Positions 33,666 to 46,437 of a DNA stretch of 64,000 nt are shown piece by piece. Both the position numbers and the translations under genes were made by a program. The notes under the pieces were generated by a model, which did no database searches, had not been told where the DNA came from, and saw nothing but the letters and a program-made list of their open reading frames with translations. How positions within the stretch are numbered: the first letter of the stretch is position 1; every line of letters begins with the position of its first letter. The stretch lies in the NCBI GenBank assembly GCA_021234155.1, contig JAJEKV010000005.1, positions 17,592,089-17,656,088 on the forward strand, read 5' to 3'. This DNA is from Isoetes taiwanensis (taxonomy: Eukaryota; Streptophyta; Lycopodiopsida; Isoetales; Isoetaceae).

Positions 33666-36348
33666 TCCTTGCCCTCCGGAGCGCTATAATGGCCTGCAGG
33701 TCGACACTACGTTATTACCATTTTAATAAAATTTTGGTTATATGGTGACCACCCCACCTATCTACATGAATGCATGGCTAATCTCCCGGCATAGGAAGAG
33801 GATGCTCCTTCCATCGTGGCCGTGGAGACAGCGCCCTATAATGCCTATATGCCGCTCATGCCTACACCTTTAGTTGCCCAACGTGGAGGATAGGTCCTTC
33901 CCGTATATGGGTCGTGAAGGCCAGATTCCTCCTATCAAAGCATATATGGGGCTAGAGGTGCTTTTTCTATCAATGCATTCCTCAATGACCTCCTTTCTCT
34001 CAAGGTCGTCTACTTCCGTGGGACAGAAGTAGACTTTGCAAGCGGCACCGCGGTCATGCCTACATTGACATTACACCACGTCCTAGAGATCACCGCAATG
34101 ATCTCATCATCGGTAAATACGCATGCAACCCATACCTGGCATAGGTTGCATGTGTAGATTAATCTTAACTACACATGAAACTAATCTAAACACAAATCGA
34201 CATGCCTGAGCCGATTTTTGCTGGCTCCTTTAATGCATGTGATTAACATAATTACCCTAAGGTAATATTTATGAATTACTTCCGATAGTACAATTATATT
34301 TACTCTAATCTTTACAATATTTAACGACTTTAGATCGCGATTATTTAAACAATAACCCTGATTTAGACCTATTGTTACATAGACAAGGTTTTAATTATCA
34401 TACACAAGAATTATATGTGCTTCTTATTCTCTTCCTTGGGTCCTGCGTTACCCTTGGAAGTATATCCCTAAGATGCACTTAAGTATATCTGAATTCTATT
34501 TTCTATTTATATTTAAAAGGACCCGAGGTCATGTAGCTATCCTTGGAGGAATTGCATCCTTGCGAAGGATTAATTAACATGCTACCTCGCATTACCATTG
34601 TTATTTAACTTATTTCCCTATGATACATATACGTACAACAATTTCTATGCAGTTATTGGGATCTATATTTAACTTATCAATAAGACACATTTAAAGCTTA
34701 TAATACATGCGCACACCTTACCTAAGGCTAGCGCATCCACCCATTGAGCCGGCGTCGAGTAATTTGGAGATGACTTGGTCGTTGCATTGCTCCCATAGTT
34801 TTGCTCCACTTCATTGGTGTAGATAGCTACTATGCCAACCTCGCACGTTGAAGGCCACCTGAGCACTAAGGTATCTATCTAGCTTACGCTCTATTCTCTT
34901 CGGCCATTGCCGGAGTGAACTCTATTCTACAGGTCGGTCAATTTGATGCAAGTACGTTCAATCATAAGATTGAGCCCTCCCACTTTCTTCGAAAAGAAAA
35001 TGGTCCTGCACTCCTTTAATGACGTTGTACACAACGTCATATCTATTCTCTCCCCTTAAGAGGTTATACGCTTCTTACTTAGCGCATTAATTTACTAGCC
35101 TTAGCTGACATATATAATCATCTAAGATGGATGCACATATTATGTTATCATTTATTTCAATATAGTTATGGCACCTACTTAGCTAGAACGATTCTAAACC
35201 ACAAGGTTTTGTCATCATGACAATTCCTTTTGTCTCAAAAGACTATTTGATTACTATAATTGTTATTTTAGATGTATCTTACATGTACTATTCTTTTATA
35301 TTCTAGAGATTCCCCCTTTCTTAGTTATTTAGCTCTTGGAATATTCCTACCAATCGAATTGATGTCATCGTAACAAGTTGGCCGGACTTGCTAGATTACT
35401 TCTTTTCTTTCGGTTGGATTATTCTTTTGGAGGTACTAGATTTATACATGGTCAACAATTATCCTAGTAATGATTCCTTCTTAGCGAGGAGATCAATCTC
35501 ACCAAGTGGTTTCAATACGTTGGATGTCTGTTAACAATCGTGTATAATTTTAGTTACTCCTATGCGTTTCCTTCCCAATACTTGACGCTTAGCTCAATAT
35601 TGGGGCAATCCTTTCGGCGAGAATGTCTAACAATGCCTTCTAATCCCAATATGGATGTTACCGTCCATACATTTAACCTACTAGGCCGCATGGCCTTAGA
35701 TCCTTGAGCTTGCTAGAAGCTCATCCACTCGTTGCCTGCTTGAAGTAGCAAGGTAACGTTCTTCCGAGTCGCTCGATGCTTCAGTCTCCTTGACGGTGGC
35801 TCCTCTTTGATGTAGAGGTTGACTTTATTCGTTAGAAACCTCTCATCGCTGGCTTTGATGGCGTAGTTGGTCACTTGAAATCTTCCATGCCGCTTTTCAA
35901 AAGATCTTTCATCATGAACTCTTTGTCTTGGCAGCTGAAGGACGACTCTGTATCCGATACGACTCCATTGACGTCTCATACATCGAGTCCTCTTGTTGCC
36001 CGAAGAGTGTTGAGGATGTTGATTGCTTCACCCCTGCAAATTGCCTGACATCTCTTCCTTTGATCTGTTACGCTATGGGGGGGGAATAACAAGGGAACTA
36101 TATATGCAAAGCATATAACTTACATAATTACAATTACTACTAGAGCTATTAGGTCCCCCTTGTGCCTCCCTCCGAGTTGCACACCTACTCCTTGGCAATG
36201 TCATCGGTGTTCCTCCCGGTGCAATGGTGTTGACGATCCATATCCTCCTATTTGTGCGTCATTTCATTACTCCGGGTAACTTGTTGATGTACTTGGGCCC
36301 TCCGATGTTTGTCGCCTATGGCACAACACGCTTTGCATCACATTCTAA

Positions 36349-38813
36349 CTAAAGGTGTGCTGGTCGTTGATGCTTCGACATTTGATTACCTTCTTCCCCG
36401 ATCCTGTTCTCGGCGGTAATTGTTCCCCCCCTCATGATACTTGAAGCTATTTGAAGGCGTCTCTTGAGGTCATGTCTGCGATTCCTTTGGCTATACTCCT
36501 GCGGTTGTTCTCTTCTGCCGGTTGTTCTATGAATGGGTCCATCCTTGGGTTCACCAAGTTGCGTGTAAGTCAGCGTGCAAGTCATCGGCTCGCCTCGCCT
36601 GGTTGCTTCTCCATCGAGCTTCCAAACCTCCTTGTTTGATCCCCTCGATCACATGGCTTGGGCGTTGTCACGTTCCACGATGCTATATCGTCTTCTTGTC
36701 TTGAGGTACCTTCCGTGGCTTTGATTGTGCTCGTCAATTTTGATCCTTACATTTGCCTCTAGGGAGCTGCGTGGAAGAAGTCGGTTGCTAGCACTTCTCC
36801 AGACTTTCGGTTCCTGGCCTTTGTCCCTCTATGCATGTCGGTCTCTCGGCAAGTAAGGCATCATGGCTCTCCTCCCCGATGGCTCGGTTGTGGGATGATG
36901 GATCCTTATATGTGTGCGCCTTTACCCTTGAGTTGAAGAAGTACCGCCTTAGATATACTTTCTTGTCGTTGGATAGCCCGGCTGTTCTTGAACTCTCTTT
37001 TTGCTTTGAAGGTGCTTCGGTTGCTATCCTTGTCGTTAAGGTGCGAATGCTTCTACCTTGGGCATTTGATGTGCCCATGTCGGGAGATGTGATTGGCTTC
37101 TTCTCTACTAATTCTTGGTAGGAGTACCGACGTGAAGCCATCACCTAGTTGTTGAAGGCATATTTCCTCGTCGCGATGCCTTTTCGTAAGTGCATCTCCA
37201 TCTAATACCCGTGTCATAGGGCATCACCCTATATTACCACAAGGTGGAGCTATGGTCGTCGAGATGTTGCCTTCTTAGTTGGCTCGTTGATGTCGGGTCG
37301 TTCCTTCTTCTATTGTTGAGGCCACTAGTGTCATAAGTTCGTCAAGTGTTGCCGATGTGCGGTGCCGTTGATCACTTGAGTAGGATCACCTGGCTGTTGC
37401 AGTCAACCATTCTTGAATATCTTCGAAGCTCTGAGATCGTGGTCGGTAGGCAGGCATTGTCATTCCTTCGGTTGAATTTACGAGTGCAACTCCCCGTTGC
37501 TTGGGCTTTGCTCCATTCCAAGGTGCCTCTCTTGTGCCTGGAAGTGTGATCATCTTCATTGCACCTATCATAGCTCCTTTTGGTCGCCTTTGCGTGATTT
37601 GTACCTGCTGGCTAGGTCGTCTCCTCCGTCCTTTGGGTCCTATCCATTCGAGTCTCGTGCTCACAGGCTGGCGTAGTAAGGTCGTCCTTCCTTTGGTTTC
37701 TAGGTGTTTTACGGGTCCGGAATTCTTGTTCGAAAGCAGAATATGCTCCCTCCTTGATCTTGCCCCTAATGCTGATATAGGCCTTCAAGTCGGAGATGTT
37801 CCTTCCACGATATCGTCTCCTCCCCTCATGGTCTCCTACTTTTTGGAACCGATGAAAGTTCTCCTGCTTGGTGCAAGGGAGCTGGAAGCTTGTCTGGGTC
37901 AGCTTTAGGTGCTTTGTGGTTGCGTAGCTTGGTTGCTCCTTTTGTTGACATTGCATGACATTCGCTTGAGCTACTGGGCTGCAAGGTCGTGGTGGTCTTC
38001 CCTCCGGTTTCTATACGCTCCTGTGTCGCCATGACTTCTCTCCTCGACAGAAGATTATGCCTTCTGGCCCTAGCTCGTGATGCTAATGCGGTATCGATTC
38101 TAACGTCTTCCTGCACCTGTATTTTGCTGCCTTGCGTTCTTCCATTTGAAACTCATGTGCGTCGAGTTGGTGAAGGCATCGAGATCCTCTTTCTGATGTG
38201 AGCTCATGGACGTGGTAGCCGAGAGGTTGACATCTAGAAATTTCTTGATGCCGCTAGTTACCAAATATCCTTCCCATTTGATGAAGATTGATGCTAGGCC
38301 GATGGTGTCCTGTTCTACTCGTTTGTCAGTTGAGGTATTTGTCGTTGTGCTTCCCTCTCTTGGGTCTGTCTTTTCAGTCTCCTCTCCTTATCTGTTTGTA
38401 GATCGGCTAGGTCCTCGATGTCTTCCAGAAGTTGCGCCTCTAGCTCTTCTGTGGCTTTGGCCCTGTACTTCGAAAGCAACGCTCGTATATTCTAGAGTCT
38501 AAGGGTCTACTTGAAGGGCTCTCCTACAAGATTTTGGGCTCTATAAGCAAGCAAGGTGGCTCGAGCAGCATTACTGGAGCCATATCTATAATCTACAAGT
38601 CTATGGATATTAGGACGTGTGGTATGGCATGAAATGAAGGTTGTTTTGCAAGACCTCCATGATGTTTGAGGCATACTCTAAGGTCCTAGCAAAGTTGGTT
38701 TGAGGGAGGGGTCCAATCTCTACACATGGAGCGGCTTGGGCAGCTCTAGACTCTAGCTCCTTTCTAGGTACCCTGGCAATAGGGAGTGTTAATGTGGCGG
38801 CTATATAAGTCAA
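36349..38813 (-). pseudogene. Degenerate LARD-internal coding remnants, function unknown
   Basis: Overlapping minus-strand frames of 67-118 codons (38813-38610, 38116-37826, 37956-37612, 37664-37386, 37144-36788, 36585-36349) read as Arg/Lys/Gln/Glu-rich protein. A coiled-coil-like stretch lies near 38460-38300 (L-E-A-Q-L-L-E-D-I-E-D-L), in the frame that continues into 38116-37826 after stops. A gag-like origin would fit position and charge, but there is no CCHC knuckle and no recognisable gag domain. The plus-strand frames in the same place look like shadows. Confidence 0.3.
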
Positions 38814-39224
38814 ACTCTATTAGAAGGATACAAAATTAGGTCAAGGTTTATGCCTTTGGCATGAGCAGAGATGATGTACCAACAGTTGGACTTGGGTTGC
38901 TATGCTGAGGTCTAGATGACTATAACAAAGGGGTGTTCTTGGGCACTTCTATCTAGGAGTAAGGCATCAGCTTCGAGCTGAGAGCAATACTTGCGAGCTA
39001 CTAATGGGGTATGCTTCTATTTACAAACAAACCACAGTTTGGAAAAACAATTCAAGGGTTTGAGCAATTTTGGTCATTTTGAGCTAGGGTTTGACATTTC
39101 TAGCCTAATTTGAGGTCATAAATGGATTCTAGGTTGTCTAATGGTCCTATTGCAACAATTTTCAGGCGATTTGGAGCTCTGTAGCTCAAGTTATGGAAGT
39201 TCAAAGTTTGGAGGTCTCACAGGT

Positions 39225-40575
39225 TGCGCCCTGCTCAAAAACTAAAGTTTAGTTCTTTGACCAGGCGCGAGCTATGAGACATTGGCTGTAAATTGGGTTA
39301 AACTTGTCCAATTTGGGTGATCTAAGGTTCAAATCATGCTAGTCTCCTCGAGTTAGGCAGAATGGACCCCTTACTTGGTCAATTTGGAGGTGTTTTGGTC
39401 TAGTTTGGACATGGTCTAGGTATGAAGGTCTCCGCATTAGCCTGCGTTCAAAAAACTAAACTTTAGTTTCTTGACAAAGGCGAGTGTGAGACATCACACT
39501 TTTGTCCTGAGAATATCCTATTTTACTAAAATAAAAACTACTACTTGCTAACTCGTCCTAATTAAGCAAGATTTGACACATAAACTACTCAAAATTATCA
39601 TGTATTAACAAAATTATTGATTATTTACAACATATCTACTGGGGATCTCCCTTAATTAAATTAGCTAATTACATGTCTTCCCTCATGAGGGTTACTCGCT
39701 TCGCATGAACAATGCAGGCTGTTGAGTCTTCAAATGTTGGACCCGGCTTTCATTCTGCTTTGCTTCTTGAGCCTTGGCCTCCCGCTCTCGTTCTGCCCTC
39801 TCCTCTTCTTGTTTCCTTGGCCTCCTTGGCCTCACGGCTGTTTAAGCCTTGTCGAGAAAGTCGGCGATGCGTTTAGTGCGCATCATGTCGATCGGAGTCC
39901 TGGTGTCTATCAAGATGCTGTCTCTATCTAGCTTAAGGGTCTTGGTTCTAAGTCTAAGGCTTAGCCATTAATATTATCTAACATTATTAAAGCTTAAATC
40001 TAATTAAGAATTATGATTCAAATATAAACGATGCCCGCCCTTAGTGGTTGGCACGGGGGGGTTTGGGGGGGTTCAACCCTGTGGGTGGGAGGTTCAATTT
40101 CCGCTACCGCGGGAATTCTTTTAAGATGAGGTTCGAATAGATTGAAAAACTAGACTAATGTAGCTAATTGCTAGGCTAAAATTCAAATTACCAAGTTACT
40201 TTTTAAAATTTTATGACTTTTCAAGATGTTTGGATCAATGACTTGCGCCTCGCTCAAAAACTAACAGCTTGCGCCTCGCTCAAAAACTAAAGTGTAGAAG
40301 CTGCCTCGCTCAAAAACTAAAGTGTAGTTCTTTAACCAGGCGCGAGCTGTGAGACCACCTTGCTTGAGACCTTTCCGACTCTTTCTCCCTTGCTTGAGGA
40401 GGTGTTGGCTCTTTTCTGCGTGAGACCACCTTGCTTGAGGAGGTGTTGGCTCTTTCCGAGAAGGTGTTGGCTCTTTCTCCTTGCTTGAGGAGGTGTTGGC
40501 TCTTTCCGAGAAGGTGTTGGCTCTTTCCGAGAAGGTGTTGGCTCTTTCTTTTTAGTCTTATTAAGTTCCAATTCA
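39225..40575. repeat. LARD-internal short repeats, including a GAGGTGTTGGCTCTTT array
   Basis: The phrase CTCAAAAACTAAAGT, followed by TTCTTTGACCAGGCG-type text, occurs near 39235, 39450 (diverged) and 40255-40340 in three or more copies. From about 40375 to 40555 the words GGTGTTGGCTCTTTC and CTTGCTTGAGGAGGTG alternate in a local array of at least six copies. Such arrays near the primer-site end may be replication slippage products. Confidence 0.75.
40030..40118 (+). mobile_element. tRNA-derived SINE head, copy 2 (inside the LARD)
   Basis: GATGCCCGCCCTTAGTGGTTGG (A-box region, 40030-40050) and GGTTCAATTTCC (B-box, 40091-40102) are arranged as in the copy at 2700-2792, which lies on the opposite strand. 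Runs of G have expanded between the boxes. The copy is in opposite transcriptional sense to the LARD. Confidence 0.6.
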
Positions 40576-40709
40576 CTTAACTGTTACTAGCTTAGCACAA
40601 ACTACAAAAGTGAGAAAAAAATTTCCCACTTTCCGAGGTTTGAGGGTCCTATCAAGTTAGTACTACTGGGAGCATGGCCAGTGCTTTGCTCTTGGTCTCC
40701 AAGAACATT

Positions 40710-40721
40710 GCTCTGATACCA
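40710..40721 (-). promoter_or_regulatory. Primer binding site for initiator Met tRNA
   Basis: TGGTATCAGAGC on the minus strand, one base inside the LTR that ends at 40723. This 12-mer is the standard plant retrotransposon site for minus-strand priming and fixes the element's orientation. Confidence 0.9.
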
Positions 40722-40722
40722 C

Positions 40723-42212
40723 TGTGACGTCCCCTACTCGTATACGATGCCCGCACCGTATACCAACAGGAGTTCATCCCCGCACCACGCTCCACAATCG
40801 ATACTGGGGCCCTCCACATATCACTGTGACCGGCTAGAGTTCACAGTGGGAAGAGTGAAGGGGTCATTTTACCCCGTCTTCCTCAGGGCCTACCTAGCTG
40901 CGGAGGCATAAACATACATGTCAGTAGTACATACATCAACATCATATGACCATCACGAAGGATGGTTCTCCACATATCTGCATAGACAAAGATCAGCACA
41001 TCACATAGGGAATCCTACCCAAGGCTCAGACACAGGGATGGACTGACAAGCTCGGGTCTCCAGAGGTCATTGCAGACAGAATTCATGGCAATGGATTTGG
41101 CTGGCATAAGAACATGGCTTAGGGTTGTCCACTCCATCCACCCCTCCTGTGCACACTTTGCAGAGTAGGTTGAAAAGTGTTGGGACCTGACTATAGCCCG
41201 CCGGGTGCATAGCCAAAGGGGCTACGTCTACTGGGTTACATCTCCCCAGCCCCGATGGGGCAGGTAGGGATCACTCCCTCCAGAGATCTACATGCTGACT
41301 CAAGGTGACTAGAGGGCCACTGCCCTTATTCGACTTGAACTCACTGGAAGGTCATATCCACCACCCCACGAGTGTGTTGCCCATGCCTTGCCCACACGCA
41401 GCGGGGCAAAGCCATTAGACCTAGTCACAATGATCCCCGGTAGGCCTTACACACCCGGAGGGATGGCTCAAGAGTCGAACACCACGAACCTCATTCTAAG
41501 CCCGGTCGGCCCCTTCACCCACAACCGGTGGGCTCTTGTACACAAAGCCGAAAACTAGTAATGCACTAAGAGGGACCAGCTAGGAGCATCATCTACTAAG
41601 CTTTAAGTCTCTACCCCCCTTCCCAATACAATGAGTCCACAGAATACATCCGTCCATCATATCAACATAAGTAAATAAGAACTAATCTAATTCATAGAGT
41701 TAGGTTCTTTAGTTAGAGTCAATCTCAGGATCTGCTTGGCTACTAAGGGTGATTTAATAGGCTAAACCTACCGGGTTCAAGGCTGGAACAAGGTTTAGGC
41801 TATTCAATCGACAAATACCTGATCCTCGGTTCACTCCTCTCGATCCGGGCGTCCATGTCTCGTTCGCCGGGATGCGGTCGGAAGGATGATCTGACAAGCT
41901 GGGGCGCACTGGCAGATCGTGGGAGTTGGAATTGACTCCTCAGGCGCGCGAATCGGAGCTCGGAAGGTCTGTGGGCGAAAAAGGGAAAGTTAGGGTTTGA
42001 TGCCTTATGTAGGCTATCTGGTCTACCTTTAATGGGTTAAAGGTCTAAAAGTGCGCACATTGCTAAGTGTAATATCACCATTGCAAGTTGCCCCTAGGGC
42101 ACCCCTTGCTTGGTACACGCCGGGCGTACACGCCGATTGGGACGGCGTAATGCTGCGGATTCGCGCAAAGATGCGATACACGGGACCGTATAATCGTGGC
42201 CGAAACGCCACA
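40723..42212 (-). repeat. Right LTR of the LARD (5' LTR of the element)
   Basis: 1490 bp, beginning TGTGACGTCCCC and ending AACGCCACA on the plus strand (the other LTR ends AACGTCACA). It is 42 bp longer than its partner, mostly from a segment at about 41505-41570. Long identical stretches remain, for example around 40850-41020 and 41575-41780, so insertion is not ancient. Confidence 0.92.
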
Positions 42213-42217
42213 TGAAT

Positions 42218-43156
42218 TGTGTTCAGAGCACGCAGAAACTTGTTAAGGGAGAAGATGGTTTAAGGAAGCTTGTGGTTCGAGGAGATCCGATTTCGTGGTG
42301 AATTATGGTCAGAAGCATCCGAATTAAAAAAGTTGTAAGGCATTGGCGGTTTTGTAGATCCTAAAATTATGGTTGCAGTCTCGAGATTTTGATGTGAATC
42401 TGATACAATCAATGCTTGCCGATGCTTCCATGAAGGACATTGGTGCTAGAACATGAGGGAGCTAAGCCGCCGGGATCTTGGTGCAAATCGGTAACCAATT
42501 GGATAAGGCGTGAAGCCGAATGATGAGCCGCAGTACTCTAATGGATTCAGTTGCAATAGTCACATGAAAAATCTATGTTGGTGGCTAGGGAGGGTATGAT
42601 ACAAGCTTGCAGCCATGGCAGAGATGCTTGATCTCAGGGAGAGTTCAAGCTGGCACAAATGATTTGTTTGAGCAATTCGTGGATTGTTTTCGGTCTGGAT
42701 TCCGCTTACTGTGATTGTTTGTACATAGTCTGCATATGAAGTGTAGTGTACAGGTTTGGACATCTATATATTGTGCAGGTAATAGTCTCACATATATAGT
42801 TCAGGGAGAGTCTTGAAGATAGAACCTATATATGTGACGTGTACATATGCTGATTTGCAAATAAATGGATGATATTAATTGACCAGCCCTGTTATGTTAT
42901 GTAGCACTGTAAACAACTCATATCATGATGGATGGTTAACTCTGGGTTCAAATTCCAGACCAAAGCTATCGCTCCACCCAGAAATTTCATACACATGAAT
43001 TGGATGCACAACTATTCTAAAAATTGCAGTTGCTCTTCTCATTATCTATTCTAAATGTACACTTGTTTTGTTTTGTTTTGCTTATATTCGCAACATCAAC
43101 TCATCCAAGTGTCATGTAACGTTGCTTGTTTTTGGCCCCGAAGGGGCAAAAAATTT
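42218..43156. other. No gene seen; right flank of the LARD
   Basis: Short frames only. A T-arm-like hairpin (CTGGGTTCAAATTCCAG, about 42940-42956) resembles a pol III B-box but lacks the rest of a tRNA. A short hairpin GGCCCCGAAGGGGC at about 43134 lies just before the fold-back element. Confidence 0.5.
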
Positions 43157-43565
43157 TTTTAACGTATAACACAAACCATTACATTACACGCATTAAAATT
43201 AAATTCCCCCTTAAACCCCCTTTTGTTTGGGTGCATATTCACACGGGGGTTGACGTAGGGCAGCGAGAGCCCTTATAATTATGTTTTGCACGTACAAAAT
43301 CAACACCATATAGTATATTGCCTGAAATCTTATAGTATTTTGCAAATCTTGTTATACAGTATAACAAATTCTGTACATCCATACCCCACAAACGAGGAAC
43401 TTTGTGTACGGTGTAGATTAAGGAATAAGGGGCGAATATGCCTATCCAATAGCTCTCGTTGCCCGGAGTCACCCCTCGTGTGAATATGCACCCAAACAAA
43501 AGGGGGTTTAAGGGGGAATTTAATTTTAATGCGTGTAATGTAATGGTTTGTGTTATACGTTAAAA
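43157..43565. mobile_element. Fold-back/MITE element with ~89-bp near-identical inverted arms
   Basis: Left arm 43157-43245 and right arm 43477-43565 are inverted copies with essentially no mismatch (TTAACGTATAACAC... ending ...CATATTCACACG). Weaker pairing continues to about 43273 / 43447. The 230-base centre has no coding capacity. The outer ends read TTTTAACGTATAAC. No convincing target duplication was seen, so the superfamily is undetermined. Confidence 0.85.
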
Positions 43566-43972
43566 TGCCATCAGCTTTTTAAACTGTCCAATAAGAGAAG
43601 AGCTCCAGTATATCTCATTCCAGTATTATGTGGCAGCCTGTAATTAATGCAGCTGCAACTAACTTCTGTAGTATTATTTTTTCATTATAACTTTTGATCC
43701 AGAACTCCGATTCAAAAACTTTTTGTACCAATGGGTTCGTCTTCACAAGATCTATCTAGTGATAACCCATTCATACATCTTTTACGATATAAATATATAA
43801 GAAATAAGCAAAAAATCATATTTTTTTAAGGTTAACACATATGACCATATTGAAATACATCATTGGAAAGATCTTTTCATTCCGCATCTAATGCAACAAA
43901 CGCCGCAACATTTTGACAAGTGGATCAAAAGTTATGGGGAAAAACAACAGCAATCAAGTTGTTGGTGCTGCA

Positions 43973-45041
43973 TTAATTGCAGTTCATAGAGGGTAAGCCA
44001 TTCCATTGGAGGATTCTTATGGGGATGAAATGAGATCTCAAATTTCCTCTAATGATTTTAAAAAAGTCCTGCATCCATGCTGGCTCGATCCTACTCTCCT
44101 GATAACCCCTCACTGCTGGAGCTTCACTACCCCAAACTCCTTGCACTATTTGTAAAAGCCCTGGATAAAGAGTATCAAAATGGTTGCTTCTAAGGTGTTT
44201 TACTGTTACCTTCTCAAACTTGGGCTGAAGTACTTGTAGCTTTCTCTTTGCTGATGGAGACGTCCCACCCTTCATTTTCTTTGCTGCATGCTTTGGAGAC
44301 CTTTGCATTGGCTTCAAACATGGTGATTTCCTGGGGGAAACACGAGATGGAGGCTTTGTCATGATCCCAAACCTAAGAACTAAACCCTGATACAAGCTCG
44401 GCCTTCGAGCCTTCTAAAAGACCAAGAAGCTTCTGATGCAGAAGGAAACTAAGAATCGGCAAGTAAGGATTTCGGATCGGCCACTGAGACAGAGATTTGC
44501 TAACAGAGAGTCTGGGAGTGGCTTGTTGAGCGGGAAGGAGAAAACGCACATGTTCAAAATCCTTCCAAATGTGGTTCCCCCCAAACCTCCAACCATTAAT
44601 TGTGGTACTAGTAATGGTGCCCAGCGTTGCTGGGCATACTTTGGGAGGCTGTAAATGTTTTAGCCACAATGAGAAAAGCGTGCAGTATAATTCAACATTT
44701 GTGCCTTTTTCGAGGCGTTGCAGGCCCATTATGACATCCCCTTCAGTAATGACCAGTGCTAGGCCAGTCTGCGGAGGTACTGCTGCCCGGTTTCCCATTG
44801 GGTCATATAGCTGCTGCAAGTATCTCACCCATTGTTCCGGGGTAATCTTTCCTGTGGGTTGTGCAGGCTTACTCAAGACCTTTCTCCAGAAGGCCCTAGG
44901 GTGGCGGTCTAGTAGACCAAACATCATTCTTGGTGCTCCGCAATGTACACAGCTTTCTTGGTCTTGAGGAAGGAGGTGTGATTGGGCGACTGCTTGAAGG
45001 CGAATGGTGGGGTCCAGCACTTGGCGGAGCCATCGTTTCAA
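43973..45041 (-). pseudogene. LINE reverse transcriptase N-terminal fragment
   Basis: A 222-codon minus-strand frame (45041-44373) contains F-W-R-K-V-L, then I-T-P-E-Q-W-V-R-Y-L-Q-Q-L and D-V-I-M-G-L-Q-R-L-E-K-G-T. This is the layout of the linker between endonuclease and reverse transcriptase in plant non-LTR elements (F-W-x-x-L, then D-V-x-x-G-L-x-x-L-x-x-G-K). The polymerase fingers and Y-A-D-D active site are not readable. A second frame (44395-43973) continues as a Lys/Pro-rich region, probably after a frameshift. It may belong to the same broad group as the LINE tail at 10.2-10.9 kb, but the two pieces do not overlap. Confidence 0.5.
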
Positions 45042-46437
45042 CTCCCCGACATTAGATCATCCAACCAATGATTGCGGGGAAGGTGGTTGCAGCCCACGTG
45101 GATCGTCGACAAATGGCCTCTCCCAAAGCATCATCCCCTACCCTCGGAAGGAGCCGGTTCACCGGGCCGTCAGGTTGTGTGGTGGGGAGCTGCGGCACTC
45201 CGGCAGCTCATGCTCAAGCATCCTCGCATAGACCGCCCGCATGATCATAGTCCGAGCCCGGCCAGGTGGTACATGGGGTGTTGGGGCAATGGGTGCTTTC
45301 GGTTGGCACCGCCAATCTATCTGCAAAGAACAGGGGTCTGATGGTCCGAGTCTACTTCCTCGTCCCTACCACTGTCCCGAACATTAATCGGCAAGTGATC
45401 AAGTGTAGGCATTGCTCGTCCGCTAGCACGTAATCCACCACACTGGTGCCGCCCCCCTGGTTCTCCTGTCTACAAGTGAAGCGGCTGGAGGACGACCACT
45501 GGTTAGAGAGAAAGTTCTTTAAGAAGCAGCCTTTTTATCCACATCACACATCATTCCACCCTTTCTTTTCATACGATCTAACAAATTTACCTATTTTCCG
45601 ATCTAACAAATTTATTCTCTATATGATGATCTAACAAATTTATCTATTTCCTTCTCTATATGATGATATATTTTGCAACATTGCTAATAGCTGCTAAATT
45701 AATCAAGGGTAGTTGTAGTCGTTGGAAAAGAACATTGACAATATAATTATTCAAGTAGTTGTTGGAAAATTATTGAAGTATATTGTAGTTGTTGGAAAAG
45801 AACATGGCATTGGAAAAGGACATTGAAATACAATTAAATATTTAAATGTAAAATTGTAATTGTTGGAAAAGAACATGGCAATGCAGTTGAATATATAGAT
45901 CTACTGCAATCATTTGTTTGCCACCTTGCATAATTCTTGTAGTTCTAAGCATTCTATAAATCTACCCAAAGCCTGAGAAATATAGCATTCCCTCCATGCA
46001 AAGATATCTTTGCACTGATTAAATTTACCCAAAGCCTGCCAATATAACAAATTGAGGAACGGTCAATTTTGAAGGAGAAGTTTTTAAATTCTCATTACCA
46101 TTGTGCAACCTAGATTTGCTAGAGAAGGGCCATGGTTTTTAGAAAATAATGCAAGCTTGAGTACTTGATGTATAAGGAATGGCAGAAACCATGCATATAT
46201 GGGCCTTCATATTCCACTTTCATGTTATGTTGATAACCTAGACACATACAGATTCACTCTATATTACATCACATTTTGCCACCAAAGATAACAAAAAGCG
46301 GTTATGCCACGGCACCTTTGCATCAAATTATTCTATATGGTGCTAGACTTAAATACCGGATGTTCATAAACAAAGTGCGGTGAGAGTGGGGTGGTTAATT
46401 AGTCTTTGCGGGATAATGTTCTCCAACTCAAAACCAA
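45042..46437. other. No gene; two short tandem repeats
   Basis: GATCTAACAAATTTA occurs three times between about 45566 and 45645. A GTTGGAAAAGAACATTG/GGC word recurs at about 45720, 45793 and 45858 with AT-rich spacers. The rest is AT-rich without coding signs. Confidence 0.6.

Larger units (their letters stand above)
31591..42212 (-). mobile_element. Complete 10.6-kb LARD-type LTR retrotransposon
   Basis: Two related LTRs (31591-33038 and 40723-42212) bound a 7.7-kb interior. Five-bp duplications TGAAT flank the whole element (31586-31590 and 42213-42217). The orientation is minus: next to the right LTR the plus strand reads GCTCTGATACCA (40710-40721), whose complement TGGTATCAGAGC is the standard primer site for initiator Met tRNA. 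Next to the left LTR the minus strand shows AGGTGGGGAGAA, a polypurine tract (33039-33050). The interior has no protease, integrase, reverse transcriptase or RNase H motif in any frame I read. Only broken basic and coiled-coil-like frames are present (about 36.3-38.8 kb). With all cis signals but no polymerase it fits the LARD class and would need helper proteins. It contains a SINE copy and several internal repeats. Confidence 0.9.

Noticed and set aside
33039-40722. Hidden gag-pol inside the large LTR element
   Set aside because: I looked on both strands for reverse transcriptase x-D-D, RNase H, integrase HHCC and CCHC knuckle words and found none; plus-strand frames at 36-38 kb look like shadows of minus-strand remnants.
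42930-42985. Possible tRNA gene
   Set aside because: Only the T-arm-like hairpin is present; no acceptor, D or anticodon arms pair.
44436-45341. Plus-strand frames opposite the LINE fragment
   Set aside because: The minus strand carries the recognisable LINE words, so these are antisense shadows.
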